Shown piece after piece: positions 6,629 through 13,393 of a stretch of 13,712 nucleotides of DNA (positions are counted from its first letter, which is position 1; each line of letters opens with the position of its first letter). The notes below the pieces were generated by a model, which saw nothing but the letters and a program-made list of their open reading frames with translations, did not search any database and was not told where the DNA came from. The translations under genes were made by a program, and so were the position numbers. Source of the DNA: Chloroflexota bacterium (GTDB taxonomy: Bacteria; Chloroflexota; UBA6077); contig JAJZQR010000133.1 of assembly GCA_021806765.1 (NCBI GenBank), positions 1-13,712 of the forward strand. The letters run 5' to 3'.

Positions 6629-7501
6629 CTACCCCAGCCGCTCCTTGGCCAGCTGGACCACCTCTTCCAGGGTGTTCCCCACGGGGACTCCGGCCTCCTC
6701 GAAGGCTTTCACCTTCGCCTGAGGGGTCCCGGTGCCACCTGAGATGATGGCTCCCGCGTGGCCCATCCGCTTGCCGGGAGGCGCCGAACGACCCGAGATG
6801 AAGGCCACCACCGGCTTGGGGTAGCTGGTCTCCTTGATGTAGGCCGCGGCGGTTTCCTCATCCGAGCCGCCGATCTCCCCGATGATGATCACCACCCTGG
6901 TCTCTTCGTCGTCCCGGAACAGCTTCAACGCGTCGATGAAGCGGGTCCCGATGATGGGGTCGCCCCCGATCCCGATGCAGGTGGAGACCCCCATACCCAT
7001 GTTGGTGATGTGGTCGCAGGTCTCGTAGGTGAGGGTACCGCTGCGGGAGATCACCCCGATGGCCCCCTCCCGGTACACCTCAGCGGGCATGATCCCCACC
7101 TTCGCCTCTCCCGGGCTGATCAGCCCGGGGCAGTTGGGGCCGATCAATCGCGTGCCCTTCGGCCGGATGTAGTTCATCACCTTGACCATGTCCAGGGTCG
7201 GGATGCCGTCGGTGATGCAAACCACCAGGCCGATCCCCGCGTCGGCAGCCTCCGCGATGGAGTCGGCGGCGAAGGGAGCAGGCACGAAGATGATGGAGGT
7301 GTTGGCGCCTGTTGCCTTCACCGCCCCGGCCAGGTCGTTGAAGACCGGCACGCCATCCTGCTCGGTCCCACCCTTGCCGGGGGTCACGCCGGCCACCACC
7401 TGGGTGCCGTACTCCTTCATCTTATCGGCGTGAAAGGCGCCCTCGCGGCCAGTGATGCCCGACACCACCACCCGCGTGTCTTTGTTTACGAGAATGGACA
7501 T
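6629..7501 (-). CDS. sucD: Succinate-CoA ligase (ADP-forming) alpha subunit
   Basis: 290 aa, normal length. It binds CoA through an N-terminal Rossmann domain ([29 protein letters not shown], 11-39) and carries the phospho-histidine loop. The active-site His is H248 in [20 protein letters not shown] (121-130) and SRSGTLTYE (152-160) are typical of the family. With SucC it interconverts succinyl-CoA + ADP + Pi and succinate + ATP + CoA in the cytoplasm. Start: ATG at 7501 with GGAGGA 6 nt upstream. It lies 87 bp after the sucC stop; that gap holds a long palindrome. It is the last gene of the kor-suc operon, with a hairpin terminator directly behind it. Confidence 0.97.
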   Translation of the reverse strand: MSILVNKDTRVVVSGITGREGAFHADKMKEYGTQVVAGVTPGKGGTEQDGVPVFNDLAGAVKATGANTSIIFVPAPFAADSIAEAADAGIGLVVCITDGIPTLDMVKVMNYIRPKGTRLIGPNCPGLISPGEAKVGIMPAEVYREGAIGVISRSGTLTYETCDHITNMGMGVSTCIGIGGDPIIGTRFIDALKLFRDDEETRVVIIIGEIGGSDEETAAAYIKETSYPKPVVAFISGRSAPPGKRMGHAGAIISGGTGTPQAKVKAFEEAGVPVGNTLEEVVQLAKERLG

Positions 7502-7521
7502 TGAGCGTCCTCCGCTAATCA

Positions 7522-7574
7522 GTTCTGGGTTCTGAGTTCTGGGTTCTGGGTACTCAGAACTCAGAACCCAGAAC
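7522..7574. repeat. Palindrome of 7-nt GTTCTGR units between sucC and sucD
   Basis: The left arm 7522-7541 (three GTTCTGG/GTTCTGA units, ending TTCTG) and right arm 7555-7574 are perfect 20-bp inverted copies. The 13-nt centre continues the same heptamer (GTTCTGG, GTACTCA). The whole element is thus a tandem heptamer array that inverts at its centre. No T-run follows on the minus strand, so it is not a standard terminator. As RNA it would form a very stable hairpin between sucC and sucD and could affect mRNA decay or subunit expression. Confidence 0.85.
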
Positions 7575-7588
7575 CGCCTGTTGCCCTC

Positions 7589-8719
7589 TCAGCCCTTGAC
7601 CAGTTCGATGATCTTCTTGGCAGCTTCCTGGGCCGTCGCGGCCGGGATCAGGTTGGTGCCTTTCAGCATCTCTCGCCCCTCGGCTGCCCGAGTGCCGGCC
7701 ATCCGGATGACGATGGGCACCTTGATGTCCATGGTCCTGGTAGCCTCGAGGATCCCCTTGGCCACCTCATCGCACCGAACGATGCCTCCGAAGATGTTGA
7801 ACAGCACTCCCTTCACCCTGGGGTTCATCAACACCAACTCCAGGTCCTGACGCACCGTTTCCGCCTTGGCCCCGCCCCCCAGGTCGCAGAAGTTGGCCGC
7901 CTTTCCCCCGTTGCGGCTGAGGATGTCCAGGGTGGTCATCACCAGTCCGGCCCCGTTGCCGATCACCCCGATGTCGCCGTCCAACCGCACGTAGGCCACG
8001 CCCCTGCGAGCCGCCTCAGCCTCGATGGGATCGGCCTCCGACACCTCTCGGTAGGTCAGCAACTCCGTCTGCCGGAAGAGGGCGTTGTCGTCCACGTCGA
8101 ACTTGCCGTCGGCGGCGATCACCTTCCCGTCCCCGGTCACCACCAGGGGATTGATCTCCGCCAGGGAGGCGTCCGAGTTCAGGAAAACGTTGTACAGCTT
8201 CCGGATAACCCCAACGATCGCCCGCGACACCCTGGGGTCCAACTCGGCCCGCTCCACCAGATCCCGAAGCTGGAAGTCCCACACACCCCAGGCCGGGTCC
8301 ACGTGCATCCTGGCGATGGCCTGGGGCTGGGTGGCGGCCACCTCCTCGATGTCCACCCCGCCCATGCGGCTCAGCATGACGATCGGCTTCTCTGCGTTAC
8401 GATCCACCGTGATCCCCAGGTAGTACTCGGAGGCGATGTTCAGGGCCTCCTCCACCAGGGCGTAACCCACGGTGAAGCCCTTCAGCGGCTTCCCCAGCAT
8501 CCCCTCGGCGTACTGGCGGGCCTCATCCGGGCTGTTGGCCAGCTTGATGCCGCCGGCCTTCCCCCGGCCACCTACGTGGACCTGGGCCTTCACCACCACT
8601 CTGCCCAGCTGCTCGGCGACCCTGGCCGCCGCCTCGGGGTCCTGCACCACCTCTCCCCGGGGCACCGGGATCCCTCCCTGGGCAAAGACCTTCTTCGCCT
8701 GGAACTCGTACAGCTTCAA
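7589..8719 (-). CDS. sucC: Succinate-CoA ligase (ADP-forming) beta subunit
   Basis: 376 aa, close to the usual 380-400. An ATP-grasp domain starts MKLYEFQAKKVFAQGGIPVP with nucleotide-binding VVVKAQVHVGGRGKAGG (41-57), and the metal-binding region is AEINPLVVTGDGKV (177-190). The C-terminal ligase domain has GDIGVIGNGAGLVM (248-261) and NIFGGIVRCDEVAKGI (318-333). It supplies the ATP and succinate sites for SucD. Start: TTG at 8719 with GGAGGAG 5 nt upstream; the conserved family N-terminus begins exactly there. It follows korC by 75 bp, a gap almost filled by a heptamer palindrome. Context with 2-oxoglutarate:ferredoxin oxidoreductase supports a succinyl-CoA substrate rather than malyl-CoA. 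Confidence 0.97.
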   Translation of the reverse strand: MKLYEFQAKKVFAQGGIPVPRGEVVQDPEAAARVAEQLGRVVVKAQVHVGGRGKAGGIKLANSPDEARQYAEGMLGKPLKGFTVGYALVEEALNIASEYYLGITVDRNAEKPIVMLSRMGGVDIEEVAATQPQAIARMHVDPAWGVWDFQLRDLVERAELDPRVSRAIVGVIRKLYNVFLNSDASLAEINPLVVTGDGKVIAADGKFDVDDNALFRQTELLTYREVSEADPIEAEAARRGVAYVRLDGDIGVIGNGAGLVMTTLDILSRNGGKAANFCDLGGGAKAETVRQDLELVLMNPRVKGVLFNIFGGIVRCDEVAKGILEATRTMDIKVPIVIRMAGTRAAEGREMLKGTNLIPAATAQEAAKKIIELVKG

Positions 8720-8738
8720 CTGGACTCCTCCCTCAAGC

Positions 8739-8800
8739 GAGTGACGAGTGATGAGTGATGAGTAGGGAACCGATTACTCATCACTCATCACTCATTACTC
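8739..8800. repeat. Palindrome of 7-nt GAGTGAT units between korC and sucC
   Basis: The left arm 8739-8764 (GAGTGAC, GAGTGAT, GAGTGAT, GAGTA) and right arm 8775-8800 are inverted copies matching at 24 of 26 positions, with 19 contiguous matches. The 10-nt centre is GGGAACCGAT. The right arm contains the last korC codon and its TAA stop (8795-8797). It has the same architecture as the palindrome between sucC and sucD but a different heptamer. Confidence 0.85.
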
Positions 8801-9349
8801 GTTACTGAGTAGTGCCTCGGCTGCCTCGAAGCCGACCTGGAGAGCCTTCTGGTTGATCTCCTCGGTGCCCCTGGGCACCCGATCCAGCACGGCCCGGGTC
8901 AGAGCCTCCCGAGAAACGATGCCGGTCAGCGTCGTCAGCGCCCCGATGGCAACGATGTTGGCCACGATGTCGCGTCCGATCTTCTCCCGCGCCAGCCTGG
9001 TGATGGGAATCTGGTACACCTTCCCCTGAACGGCCGGCGGATCGGTGACGAAGCTGCTGTCGTAGATCACCGTGCCACCCGGCTTCAGATGCGGGGCGTA
9101 CTTGCTGGCGGAAAGCTGGTTGAAGGCGAACAGGATGTCCGGGTTCTCCACCTCGGGGTAGTCGATCTCCTCGTCGCTGATGATAACGTCGGAGCGGGAG
9201 GCACCTCCTCGGGACTCGGGCCCGTACAGCTGGCTGGAAACCACCTGCCGCCCCTCGTACACCCCGGCGGCTTCCGCCAGGATCAGCCCCATCAGCACCA
9301 GCCCCTGCCCACCCGAGCCTCCCATAGAGACTTCGAGAGTCTTAGACAT
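8795..9349 (-). CDS. korC: 2-oxoacid:ferredoxin oxidoreductase gamma subunit (2-oxoglutarate type)
   Basis: 184 aa. POR gamma domain: GGSGGQGLVLMGLILAEAA near the N-terminus (10-28), then SSQLYGPESRGGASRSDVIISDEEIDYPEV, a signature of the gamma subunit that contacts CoA and the TPP-binding subunits. Start: the ATG at 9349 overlaps the korB stop by 8 bp; an in-frame GTG at 9355 is a weaker alternative. The tight overlap implies translational coupling. The last residues (LLSNE) and the stop codon lie within an intergenic palindromic repeat, so the original C-terminus may have been altered by the repeat. Substrate class (2-oxoglutarate) comes from the adjacent sucCD, not from gamma-subunit residues. 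Confidence 0.93.
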   Translation of the reverse strand: MSKTLEVSMGGSGGQGLVLMGLILAEAAGVYEGRQVVSSQLYGPESRGGASRSDVIISDEEIDYPEVENPDILFAFNQLSASKYAPHLKPGGTVIYDSSFVTDPPAVQGKVYQIPITRLAREKIGRDIVANIVAIGALTTLTGIVSREALTRAVLDRVPRGTEEINQKALQVGFEAAEALLSNE

Positions 9350-10172
9350 GCTCACCTGCCTTCCAGGAGGCCTTTAGCCGCACCTGGCTGTACAGCTTCT
9401 CGTAAGCGGGCCGCTCGGTCTCGTACAGCACGCCCGTCAGCAGCTTTCCATCAGCCTCCTCGGGTTTCTGCTGCGCCGTCCGCACCGGCACCGTGATCTC
9501 CTTCTGCCGGTTCAGCATCTGGACCGGTCCGCCCTGGCGGTTCATCCGGCCGAAGTAGATGGGACACTGGGATACCGCCTCCACGAAGGAGAAGCCACGA
9601 TGCTCCAGGGCCTTGGCCACGGTGTTGATCAACTCGGGCATCCGAACCGGCGCGACCCGACCGACGAAGGTGGCCCCCGCCGCCTGAGCCACGCCGCAGA
9701 GGTCGAACCCGGGCTCGGCATCCCCGTAAGGGGCGGTGGTAGCCATCGCCTCCACCGGCGTAGTCGGGGAGTACTGGCCCCCCGTCATGCCGTAGATCTG
9801 GTTGTTGATCACCAGAGCCATCAGGTCGATGTTGCGCCGCGCCGCGTGGATGAAATGGTTGCCCCCGATGGCGGCACAGTCGCCGTCACCCATGATCACG
9901 ATGACGTTCAACTCCGGCTTCGCCAGCTTTATGCCGGTGGCGAAGGCCAGGGCCCGACCGTGGGTGGTATGGATGGTGTCGAAGTTCATGTAGCCGGTGG
10001 CCCGGCTGGAGCAGCCGATGCCGGAGACTATCACCGTTCGATCCTGGTCGAGCCCCACCTTGTCTATGGCGCGTATGGCGCCATTTATGATCTGGCCGAT
10101 GCCGCAGCCCGGGCACCAGATGTGGGGCAGACGGTCGACCCGCAGATACTTGGATATCACCGCGCTAGGCAT
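9342..10172 (-). CDS. korB: 2-oxoglutarate:ferredoxin oxidoreductase beta subunit (TPP-binding)
   Basis: 276 aa, typical for KorB. It binds thiamine diphosphate and an iron-sulfur cluster. CPGCG (20-24), GIGCSSR (51-57) and THGRALAFATGIK (70-82) are followed by the TPP/Mg motif GDGD...NNQIYGMTGGQ (95-133). Candidate [4Fe-4S] ligands are C20, C23, C54 and C203. Together with KorA it decarboxylates 2-oxoglutarate and transfers electrons to ferredoxin, making succinyl-CoA. The start ATG at 10172 overlaps the korA stop by 8 bp. The beta subunit of a 2-oxoisovalerate or pyruvate enzyme would look similar; succinyl-CoA synthetase in the same operon favours 2-oxoglutarate. Confidence 0.94.
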   Translation of the reverse strand: MPSAVISKYLRVDRLPHIWCPGCGIGQIINGAIRAIDKVGLDQDRTVIVSGIGCSSRATGYMNFDTIHTTHGRALAFATGIKLAKPELNVIVIMGDGDCAAIGGNHFIHAARRNIDLMALVINNQIYGMTGGQYSPTTPVEAMATTAPYGDAEPGFDLCGVAQAAGATFVGRVAPVRMPELINTVAKALEHRGFSFVEAVSQCPIYFGRMNRQGGPVQMLNRQKEITVPVRTAQQKPEEADGKLLTGVLYETERPAYEKLYSQVRLKASWKAGEHV

Positions 10173-11316
10173 GCTCCAACACCCCCTCGATCCCGCCGAG
10201 TACCTGGCCGGGCGTGATGAGCAACCCGTCGTGGCGGTTCACCTGGGTCACCGCCACGTCGTTGCGTGTGACCCGCCGGATCTCGTTGGCCACATCCCCC
10301 AGGTTCATCTCCGCAACCACCAACCTCGGTACCCTCGCGGCCACGGCCGTTATCACCTGCTCCGGGAAGGGCCATATGGTTATCAGCCTCACCAGGCCCG
10401 CGCGGATCCCCCGGGCTCGGGCCGCTTTCACCGCCGCCTTGGCCGACCTGCCCGAGCAGCCGTAGGAGACCACGGCCACCTCCGCATCGTCCATGTACAG
10501 GTACTCCACGTAGGTCATCTCTTCCCGGTGGGCCTCCACCTTCTTCACCAGCCGCTCGGTAGTCGTCTGGATCTTTGCCGAGTTGGTGCTGGGGAAGCCG
10601 GTCTCGTCGTGGAAGAGGCCGGTGATGTGGTAGCGGTAGCCAGTACCGAAGTCCGGTATGGCCGGGACCCCGTCGTCACTCGCCTCGAAAGGTCTGGCAG
10701 CGCCGGGCGGCCCCGAGGGCTGCTCCCGATTCACCACTTCGAACTCCCCGGGCCCGGGCAGGGTAACCACCTCCCGCAGGTGGCCCACCACGGCGTCGGC
10801 CAGGATCACCACGGGGGTGCGATACCTCTCGGAAAGATTGAATGCCTTGACCGTTACGTCAAAGCATTCCTTGACCGTCGATGGAGAGAGGGCTATCGTG
10901 GGGTGGGGTCCGTGGGTCCCGTAGCGGGCCTGCATCAAGTCCCCCTGGGCGGGGGCCGTCGCATAGCCACTACTGGGCCCCATCCTCTGGACGTTCACTA
11001 TCACGCAGGGGGTCTCCGCCATAACGGCGAACCCGATGCCCTCCTGCATCAGGGAGAAGCCGGGGCCACTGGTGGCTGTCATGGACTTCACGCCGGCGAT
11101 GGACGCCCCGATGATGGCGGAGATGCTGGCTATCTCATCCTCCATCTGGATGAAGGTGCCGCCCACCTGGGGGAGCCGCCGGGCCAACGTCTCCGCGATC
11201 TCCGACGAGGGGCTGATGGGATAGCCGCCGAAGAACCGCATGCCCGCCGCGAGGGCGCCTCCGGCAATGGCCTCATTGCCTTGCAGCAAGATCGGCTTCG
11301 GTCTTTCTTCGGTCAT
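10165..11316 (-). CDS. korA: 2-oxoglutarate:ferredoxin oxidoreductase alpha subunit
   Basis: 383 aa from the chosen start. Domain I has GNEAIAGGALAAGMRFFGGYPISPSSE (13-39), MEDEIASISAIIGAS (58-72) and TSGPGFSLM (82-90), the family motifs of the pyrimidine-binding subunit. The C-terminal part (about 245-380) is the transketolase-like domain II (AVVSYGCSGRSAKAAVKAARARG). The gamma domain is not fused at the N-terminus, unlike some KorA proteins; it is encoded separately by korC. Start: the ATG at 11316 overlaps the korD stop as ATGA, giving coupling. An in-frame start at 11382 would read through ferredoxin sequence and is rejected. Confidence 0.95.
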   Translation of the reverse strand: MTEERPKPILLQGNEAIAGGALAAGMRFFGGYPISPSSEIAETLARRLPQVGGTFIQMEDEIASISAIIGASIAGVKSMTATSGPGFSLMQEGIGFAVMAETPCVIVNVQRMGPSSGYATAPAQGDLMQARYGTHGPHPTIALSPSTVKECFDVTVKAFNLSERYRTPVVILADAVVGHLREVVTLPGPGEFEVVNREQPSGPPGAARPFEASDDGVPAIPDFGTGYRYHITGLFHDETGFPSTNSAKIQTTTERLVKKVEAHREEMTYVEYLYMDDAEVAVVSYGCSGRSAKAAVKAARARGIRAGLVRLITIWPFPEQVITAVAARVPRLVVAEMNLGDVANEIRRVTRNDVAVTQVNRHDGLLITPGQVLGGIEGVLEHA

Positions 11317-11546
11317 CGGTTCTTGAACACCTCGATAGCAAAGTCCGGGCACATCATCTCGCACAGCCCGCAACCTGTGCACTTCTCGGGAGAGGAAAGG
11401 CTCGGGGTGCCTACATCGTCCGCCGTGAGGGCCTTGGGAGGACAGAAGGCTACGCAGATGGAACAGGACTTACACCACTGGAGATTGATGTCAACCCAGT
11501 TTCCACGCCTATCGGTCAGGCCAGAACGAGGATCCGTCTCGATCAT
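11313..11546 (-). CDS. korD: 2[4Fe-4S] ferredoxin-type delta subunit
   Basis: 77 aa small iron-sulfur protein. Two cluster motifs are intact: C25-x2-C28-x2-C31-x3-C35-P in WCKSCSICVAFCP and C56-x2-C59-x2-C62-x3-C66-P in KCTGCGLCEMMCP. As the delta subunit it relays electrons from the KorB cluster to external ferredoxin. Start: ATG at 11546 with AAGGA 6 nt upstream. It is the first gene of the kor-suc operon, about 50 nt downstream of the promoter; its TGA overlaps the korA ATG. Confidence 0.95.
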   Translation of the reverse strand: MIETDPRSGLTDRRGNWVDINLQWCKSCSICVAFCPPKALTADDVGTPSLSSPEKCTGCGLCEMMCPDFAIEVFKNR

Positions 11547-11600
11547 CGGTGATCCTTTCTTTGCCGTCCAAACAGGATGCGGCCGCTCCTTCGCGCTGCC

Positions 11601-11629
11601 ATGCTAGCACCCCCCTATAGGGGGGTCAA
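11601..11629 (-). promoter_or_regulatory. Sigma70-type promoter of the kor-suc operon
   Basis: On the minus strand TTGACC (-35, 11624-11629) is followed by a 17-bp spacer and TAGCAT (-10, 11601-11606), with an extended -10 TGC directly before it. Predicted transcription start is near 11594, leaving a 5'-UTR of about 48 nt before korD. Confidence 0.75.
11609..11626. promoter_or_regulatory. 18-bp perfect palindrome (likely operator) inside the kor-suc promoter
   Basis: ACCCCCC-TATA-GGGGGGT is fully self-complementary. It fills the spacer between -35 and -10 and overlaps the last three -35 bases. A bound protein would block RNA polymerase. The pattern (C-run, A/T centre, G-run) resembles operators of CsoR/RcnR/CstR-family repressors; that comparison is inference and no such regulator is encoded in the window. 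Confidence 0.6.
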
Positions 11630-11726
11630 GCAGCGACAGAGTAGCTGTAATCAAGCTGCAACACGCCAATCCAACTCGGGCGCGGGATAGGTGCCCCCCC
11701 GCCACCCCCGGGCGATTGGTCCTGAT

Positions 11727-11798
11727 GTAGGGCGGGGCCCAGTGCCCCGCCGCCCCCGGGCAATATTCGCGGCGGCAGGGCAGAGCGCCCTGCCCTAC
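11727..11798. repeat. Composite GC-rich palindromic repeat downstream of hemB
   Basis: Outer inverted ends GTAGGGC (11727-11733) and GCCCTAC (11792-11798) enclose two hairpins: GGCGGGGC/GCCCCGCC (11731-11751) and GGCAGGGC/GCCCTGCC (11774-11794), each with a 5-nt loop. A related segment with GCCACCCCCGGGCGATT lies just outside, near 11700-11716, and echoes GCCGCCCCCGGGCAATA within. It begins 2 nt after the hemB stop codon. It may end the hemB transcript, but it lacks a T-run. Confidence 0.7.
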
Positions 11799-11800
11799 GT

Positions 11801-12814
11801 CTAAGGCTCGTTCAGCCACCGCACGACATCTTTGGCGAAGTAGGTGATCAGGATGTCGGCGCCCGCCCGCTTGATGGCGGTGAGTATCTCCAGGGCCGTC
11901 CGTTTCTCCTCCATCCACCCCATCCGGGCGGCGGCCTTCACCATGGAGTACTCGCCGCTGACGTTGTAGGCCGCCACCGGCAGCTTCACCGTCTCCTTTA
12001 CTCGAGCCAGGACGTCCAGGTAGGCCAGGGCCGGCTTCACCATCACGATGTCGGCCCCCTCCTGGATGTCCAGTTCTACCTCCCGTAGCGCCTCCCGACC
12101 GTTGGTTGGTGCCATCTGGTAGGCCCTCCGATCCCCGAACTGGGGCGCGGAGTCCGCAGCTTCCCGGAAGGGTCCGTAGAAGGCCGAGGCATACTTGGCG
12201 CTGTAGGCCATGATAGGCACGGTCTCGTACCCCGAGCCGTCCAGGGCTCGGCGGATCGCCCCCACCCGACCGTCCATCATGTCGGAAGGGGCCACCATGT
12301 CCGCCCCCGCTTCCGCGTGGGAGACCGCTGTCCGGGCCAGCAACTCCAGGGTGGGATCGTTCAGCACCTGCCCGCGGTCCACGATGCCACAATGACCGTG
12401 GCTGGTGTACTCGCACAGGCATACGTCGGTGACCACCAGCAGTTGGGGCGCATGCTCCTTAACCGTGGCGATGGCCCTCTGGACGATCCCCTCCCGACTG
12501 TAGGCCTCGGAGGCCAGTTCGTCCTTGTGGCTGGGGAGGCCGAAGAGCAGCACCGCGGGGATCCCCAGGGAGGCGATCTCTCGCACTTCGCCGGCCAGGA
12601 GGTCCGTGGACCACTGGTAGACCCCCGGCATGGATGAAACCTCGCTCTTGATCCCCCGCCCCTCCGTCACGAAGAGGGGGTAGATCATCTCCTTGACGTC
12701 CAGCCTGGTCTCGCACACCAGGTCCCGGATCGCCTCCGAGCCGCGTAGCCGCCGGGGTCGATTGATCGGAGGCACGAAGTCTCGGGGTAGAGCCTTACGC
12801 TCCAGACTATCCAT
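11801..12814 (-). CDS. hemB: Porphobilinogen synthase (delta-aminolevulinic acid dehydratase)
   Basis: 337 aa. It condenses two 5-aminolevulinate molecules to porphobilinogen in tetrapyrrole (haem, sirohaem, corrinoid) synthesis. With this start the Schiff-base lysines are K207 (YSAKYAS) and K260 ([10 protein letters not shown]). The zinc-site cysteines are C132, C134 and C142 in [14 protein letters not shown], marking the Zn-dependent class. Other family blocks: RPRRLR near 20-24, [13 protein letters not shown], and YNVSGEYSM. The end [14 protein letters not shown] is the normal C-terminus, so the gene is complete. Start: the ATG at 12814 lies 6 nt after AGGGGAG; an ATG two codons earlier (12820) directly abuts that site. 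It has its own promoter, and its stop is followed by a palindromic repeat. Confidence 0.97.
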   Translation of the reverse strand: MDSLERKALPRDFVPPINRPRRLRGSEAIRDLVCETRLDVKEMIYPLFVTEGRGIKSEVSSMPGVYQWSTDLLAGEVREIASLGIPAVLLFGLPSHKDELASEAYSREGIVQRAIATVKEHAPQLLVVTDVCLCEYTSHGHCGIVDRGQVLNDPTLELLARTAVSHAEAGADMVAPSDMMDGRVGAIRRALDGSGYETVPIMAYSAKYASAFYGPFREAADSAPQFGDRRAYQMAPTNGREALREVELDIQEGADIVMVKPALAYLDVLARVKETVKLPVAAYNVSGEYSMVKAAARMGWMEEKRTALEILTAIKRAGADILITYFAKDVVRWLNEP

Positions 12815-12820
12815 GGCCAT

Positions 12821-12827
12821 CTCCCCT
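12821..12827 (-). promoter_or_regulatory. Ribosome binding site deciding the hemB start
   Basis: AGGGGAG on the minus strand has 0 nt spacing to the ATG at 12820 and 6 nt to the ATG at 12814; the latter is favoured. Confidence 0.6.
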
Positions 12828-12885
12828 GTGAAGGCTGAAGAAGATGAGAAGTGAGATGCTGTGATCTTTATTATGTCTGTGAGTT

Positions 12886-12915
12886 ATTTTACTCTCGATC
12901 CCCATGGAGTGACAA
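12886..12915 (-). promoter_or_regulatory. Sigma70-type promoter of hemB
   Basis: On the minus strand TTGTCA (12910-12915) is followed by an 18-bp spacer and TAAAAT (12886-12891), 5/6 matches to both consensus boxes. It lies just after the HIT gene stop in a locally AT-rich stretch. Predicted start is near 12879, giving a leader of about 65 nt. An alternative -10 (CATAAT) a little downstream has no good -35. Confidence 0.6.
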
Positions 12916-12927
12916 GGAGAACCAATT

Positions 12928-13275
12928 CTATCCCGGCGGCCAGATCATCTTCCTGCCGCCCAGCAGGTGCATGTGGATGTGGTCCACCGATTGCCCGGCG
13001 TCGGGTCCGGCATTCATCACCAGCCGGAAACCGCTCCTGGAGATCCCCTCCCGGTCGGCCAGCACCGTCGCGGCGTAGGTCATGTGGCCGACCACCCCCT
13101 CCTGAGACTGCTCCATCTCCGTCAGCGAGGAGATGTGCTGGTTGGGGACCACCACGATGTGCACCGGCGCCTGCGGATTGATGTCGCGAAAGGCGGTGAT
13201 GCGATCATCCTGGTAAACGATATCCGAGGGGATCTCCCTCGCCACGATCCGGCAGAAGATGCAGCTATTCGCCAA
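12928..13275 (-). CDS. HIT-family (HINT-like) nucleotide hydrolase
   Basis: 115 aa, typical for HINT/Hit-type purine nucleoside phosphoramidases. The histidine triad is DHIHMHLLGGRKM (His 99, 101, 103), which forms the active site for hydrolysis of AMP-linked substrates. The N-terminal CIFCRIVAREIPSDIVYQDD carries the CxxC found in zinc-binding members. NPQAPVHIVVVPNQHI is the usual central strand. Start: TTG at 13275 with an ideal GGAGGTG 6 nt upstream; the GTG at 13284 is itself part of that Shine-Dalgarno and is unlikely. It follows the methylthiotransferase by 118 bp on the same strand and may be co-transcribed. The physiological substrate is unknown. Confidence 0.93.
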   Translation of the reverse strand: MANSCIFCRIVAREIPSDIVYQDDRITAFRDINPQAPVHIVVVPNQHISSLTEMEQSQEGVVGHMTYAATVLADREGISRSGFRLVMNAGPDAGQSVDHIHMHLLGGRKMIWPPG

Positions 13276-13281
13276 CCTAGC

Positions 13282-13288
13282 CACCTCC
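13282..13288 (-). promoter_or_regulatory. Ribosome binding site deciding the HIT gene start
   Basis: GGAGGTG on the minus strand, 6 nt before the TTG at 13275. The GTG within it would otherwise be read as the start three codons earlier. Confidence 0.65.
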
Positions 13289-13356
13289 GATGTCTACTAT
13301 CGTCAAGCCACGACCTCGATCCGCCAGGTTCCGATGAAGTCCGGCTCCGGCTCCCT

Positions 13357-13379
13357 GGCAGTTGAAGTCTTCAGTTGCC
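13357..13379. repeat. 23-bp near-palindrome between mtaB and the HIT gene
   Basis: Arms GGCAGTTGAAG and CTTCAGTTGCC around a single central T; nine of eleven pairs are Watson-Crick and the other two are G-T. It begins 14 bp after the upstream gene's stop codon. It may be a dispersed repeat, a binding site or part of a weak terminator; no T-run is present. Confidence 0.5.
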
Positions 13380-13393
13380 GTGTGCCCCACTGG

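Noticed and set aside
6758..7504. 248-codon plus-strand open frame opposite sucD
   Set aside because: Antisense shadow of a complete, conserved sucD.
7522..7574. Terminator between sucC and sucD
   Set aside because: Stable stem but no T-run on the minus strand, and the two subunits must be made together; better described as a repeat.
7522..8800. CRISPR array
   Set aside because: The repeats are 7 nt without spacers and form palindromes; no cas genes nearby.
9997..11607. 536-codon plus-strand open frame opposite korB/korA/korD
   Set aside because: Covers three well-identified minus-strand genes and the kor promoter; His/Arg/Gly-rich antisense artefact.
11607..11626. MerR-type operator
   Set aside because: MerR-regulated promoters normally have an elongated 19-20-bp spacer; here it is 17 bp, so a repressor that blocks polymerase is more likely.
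11604..12422. 272-codon minus-strand frame overlapping hemB
   Set aside because: Out-of-frame shadow of hemB running into the palindromic repeat and kor promoter; no domain features.
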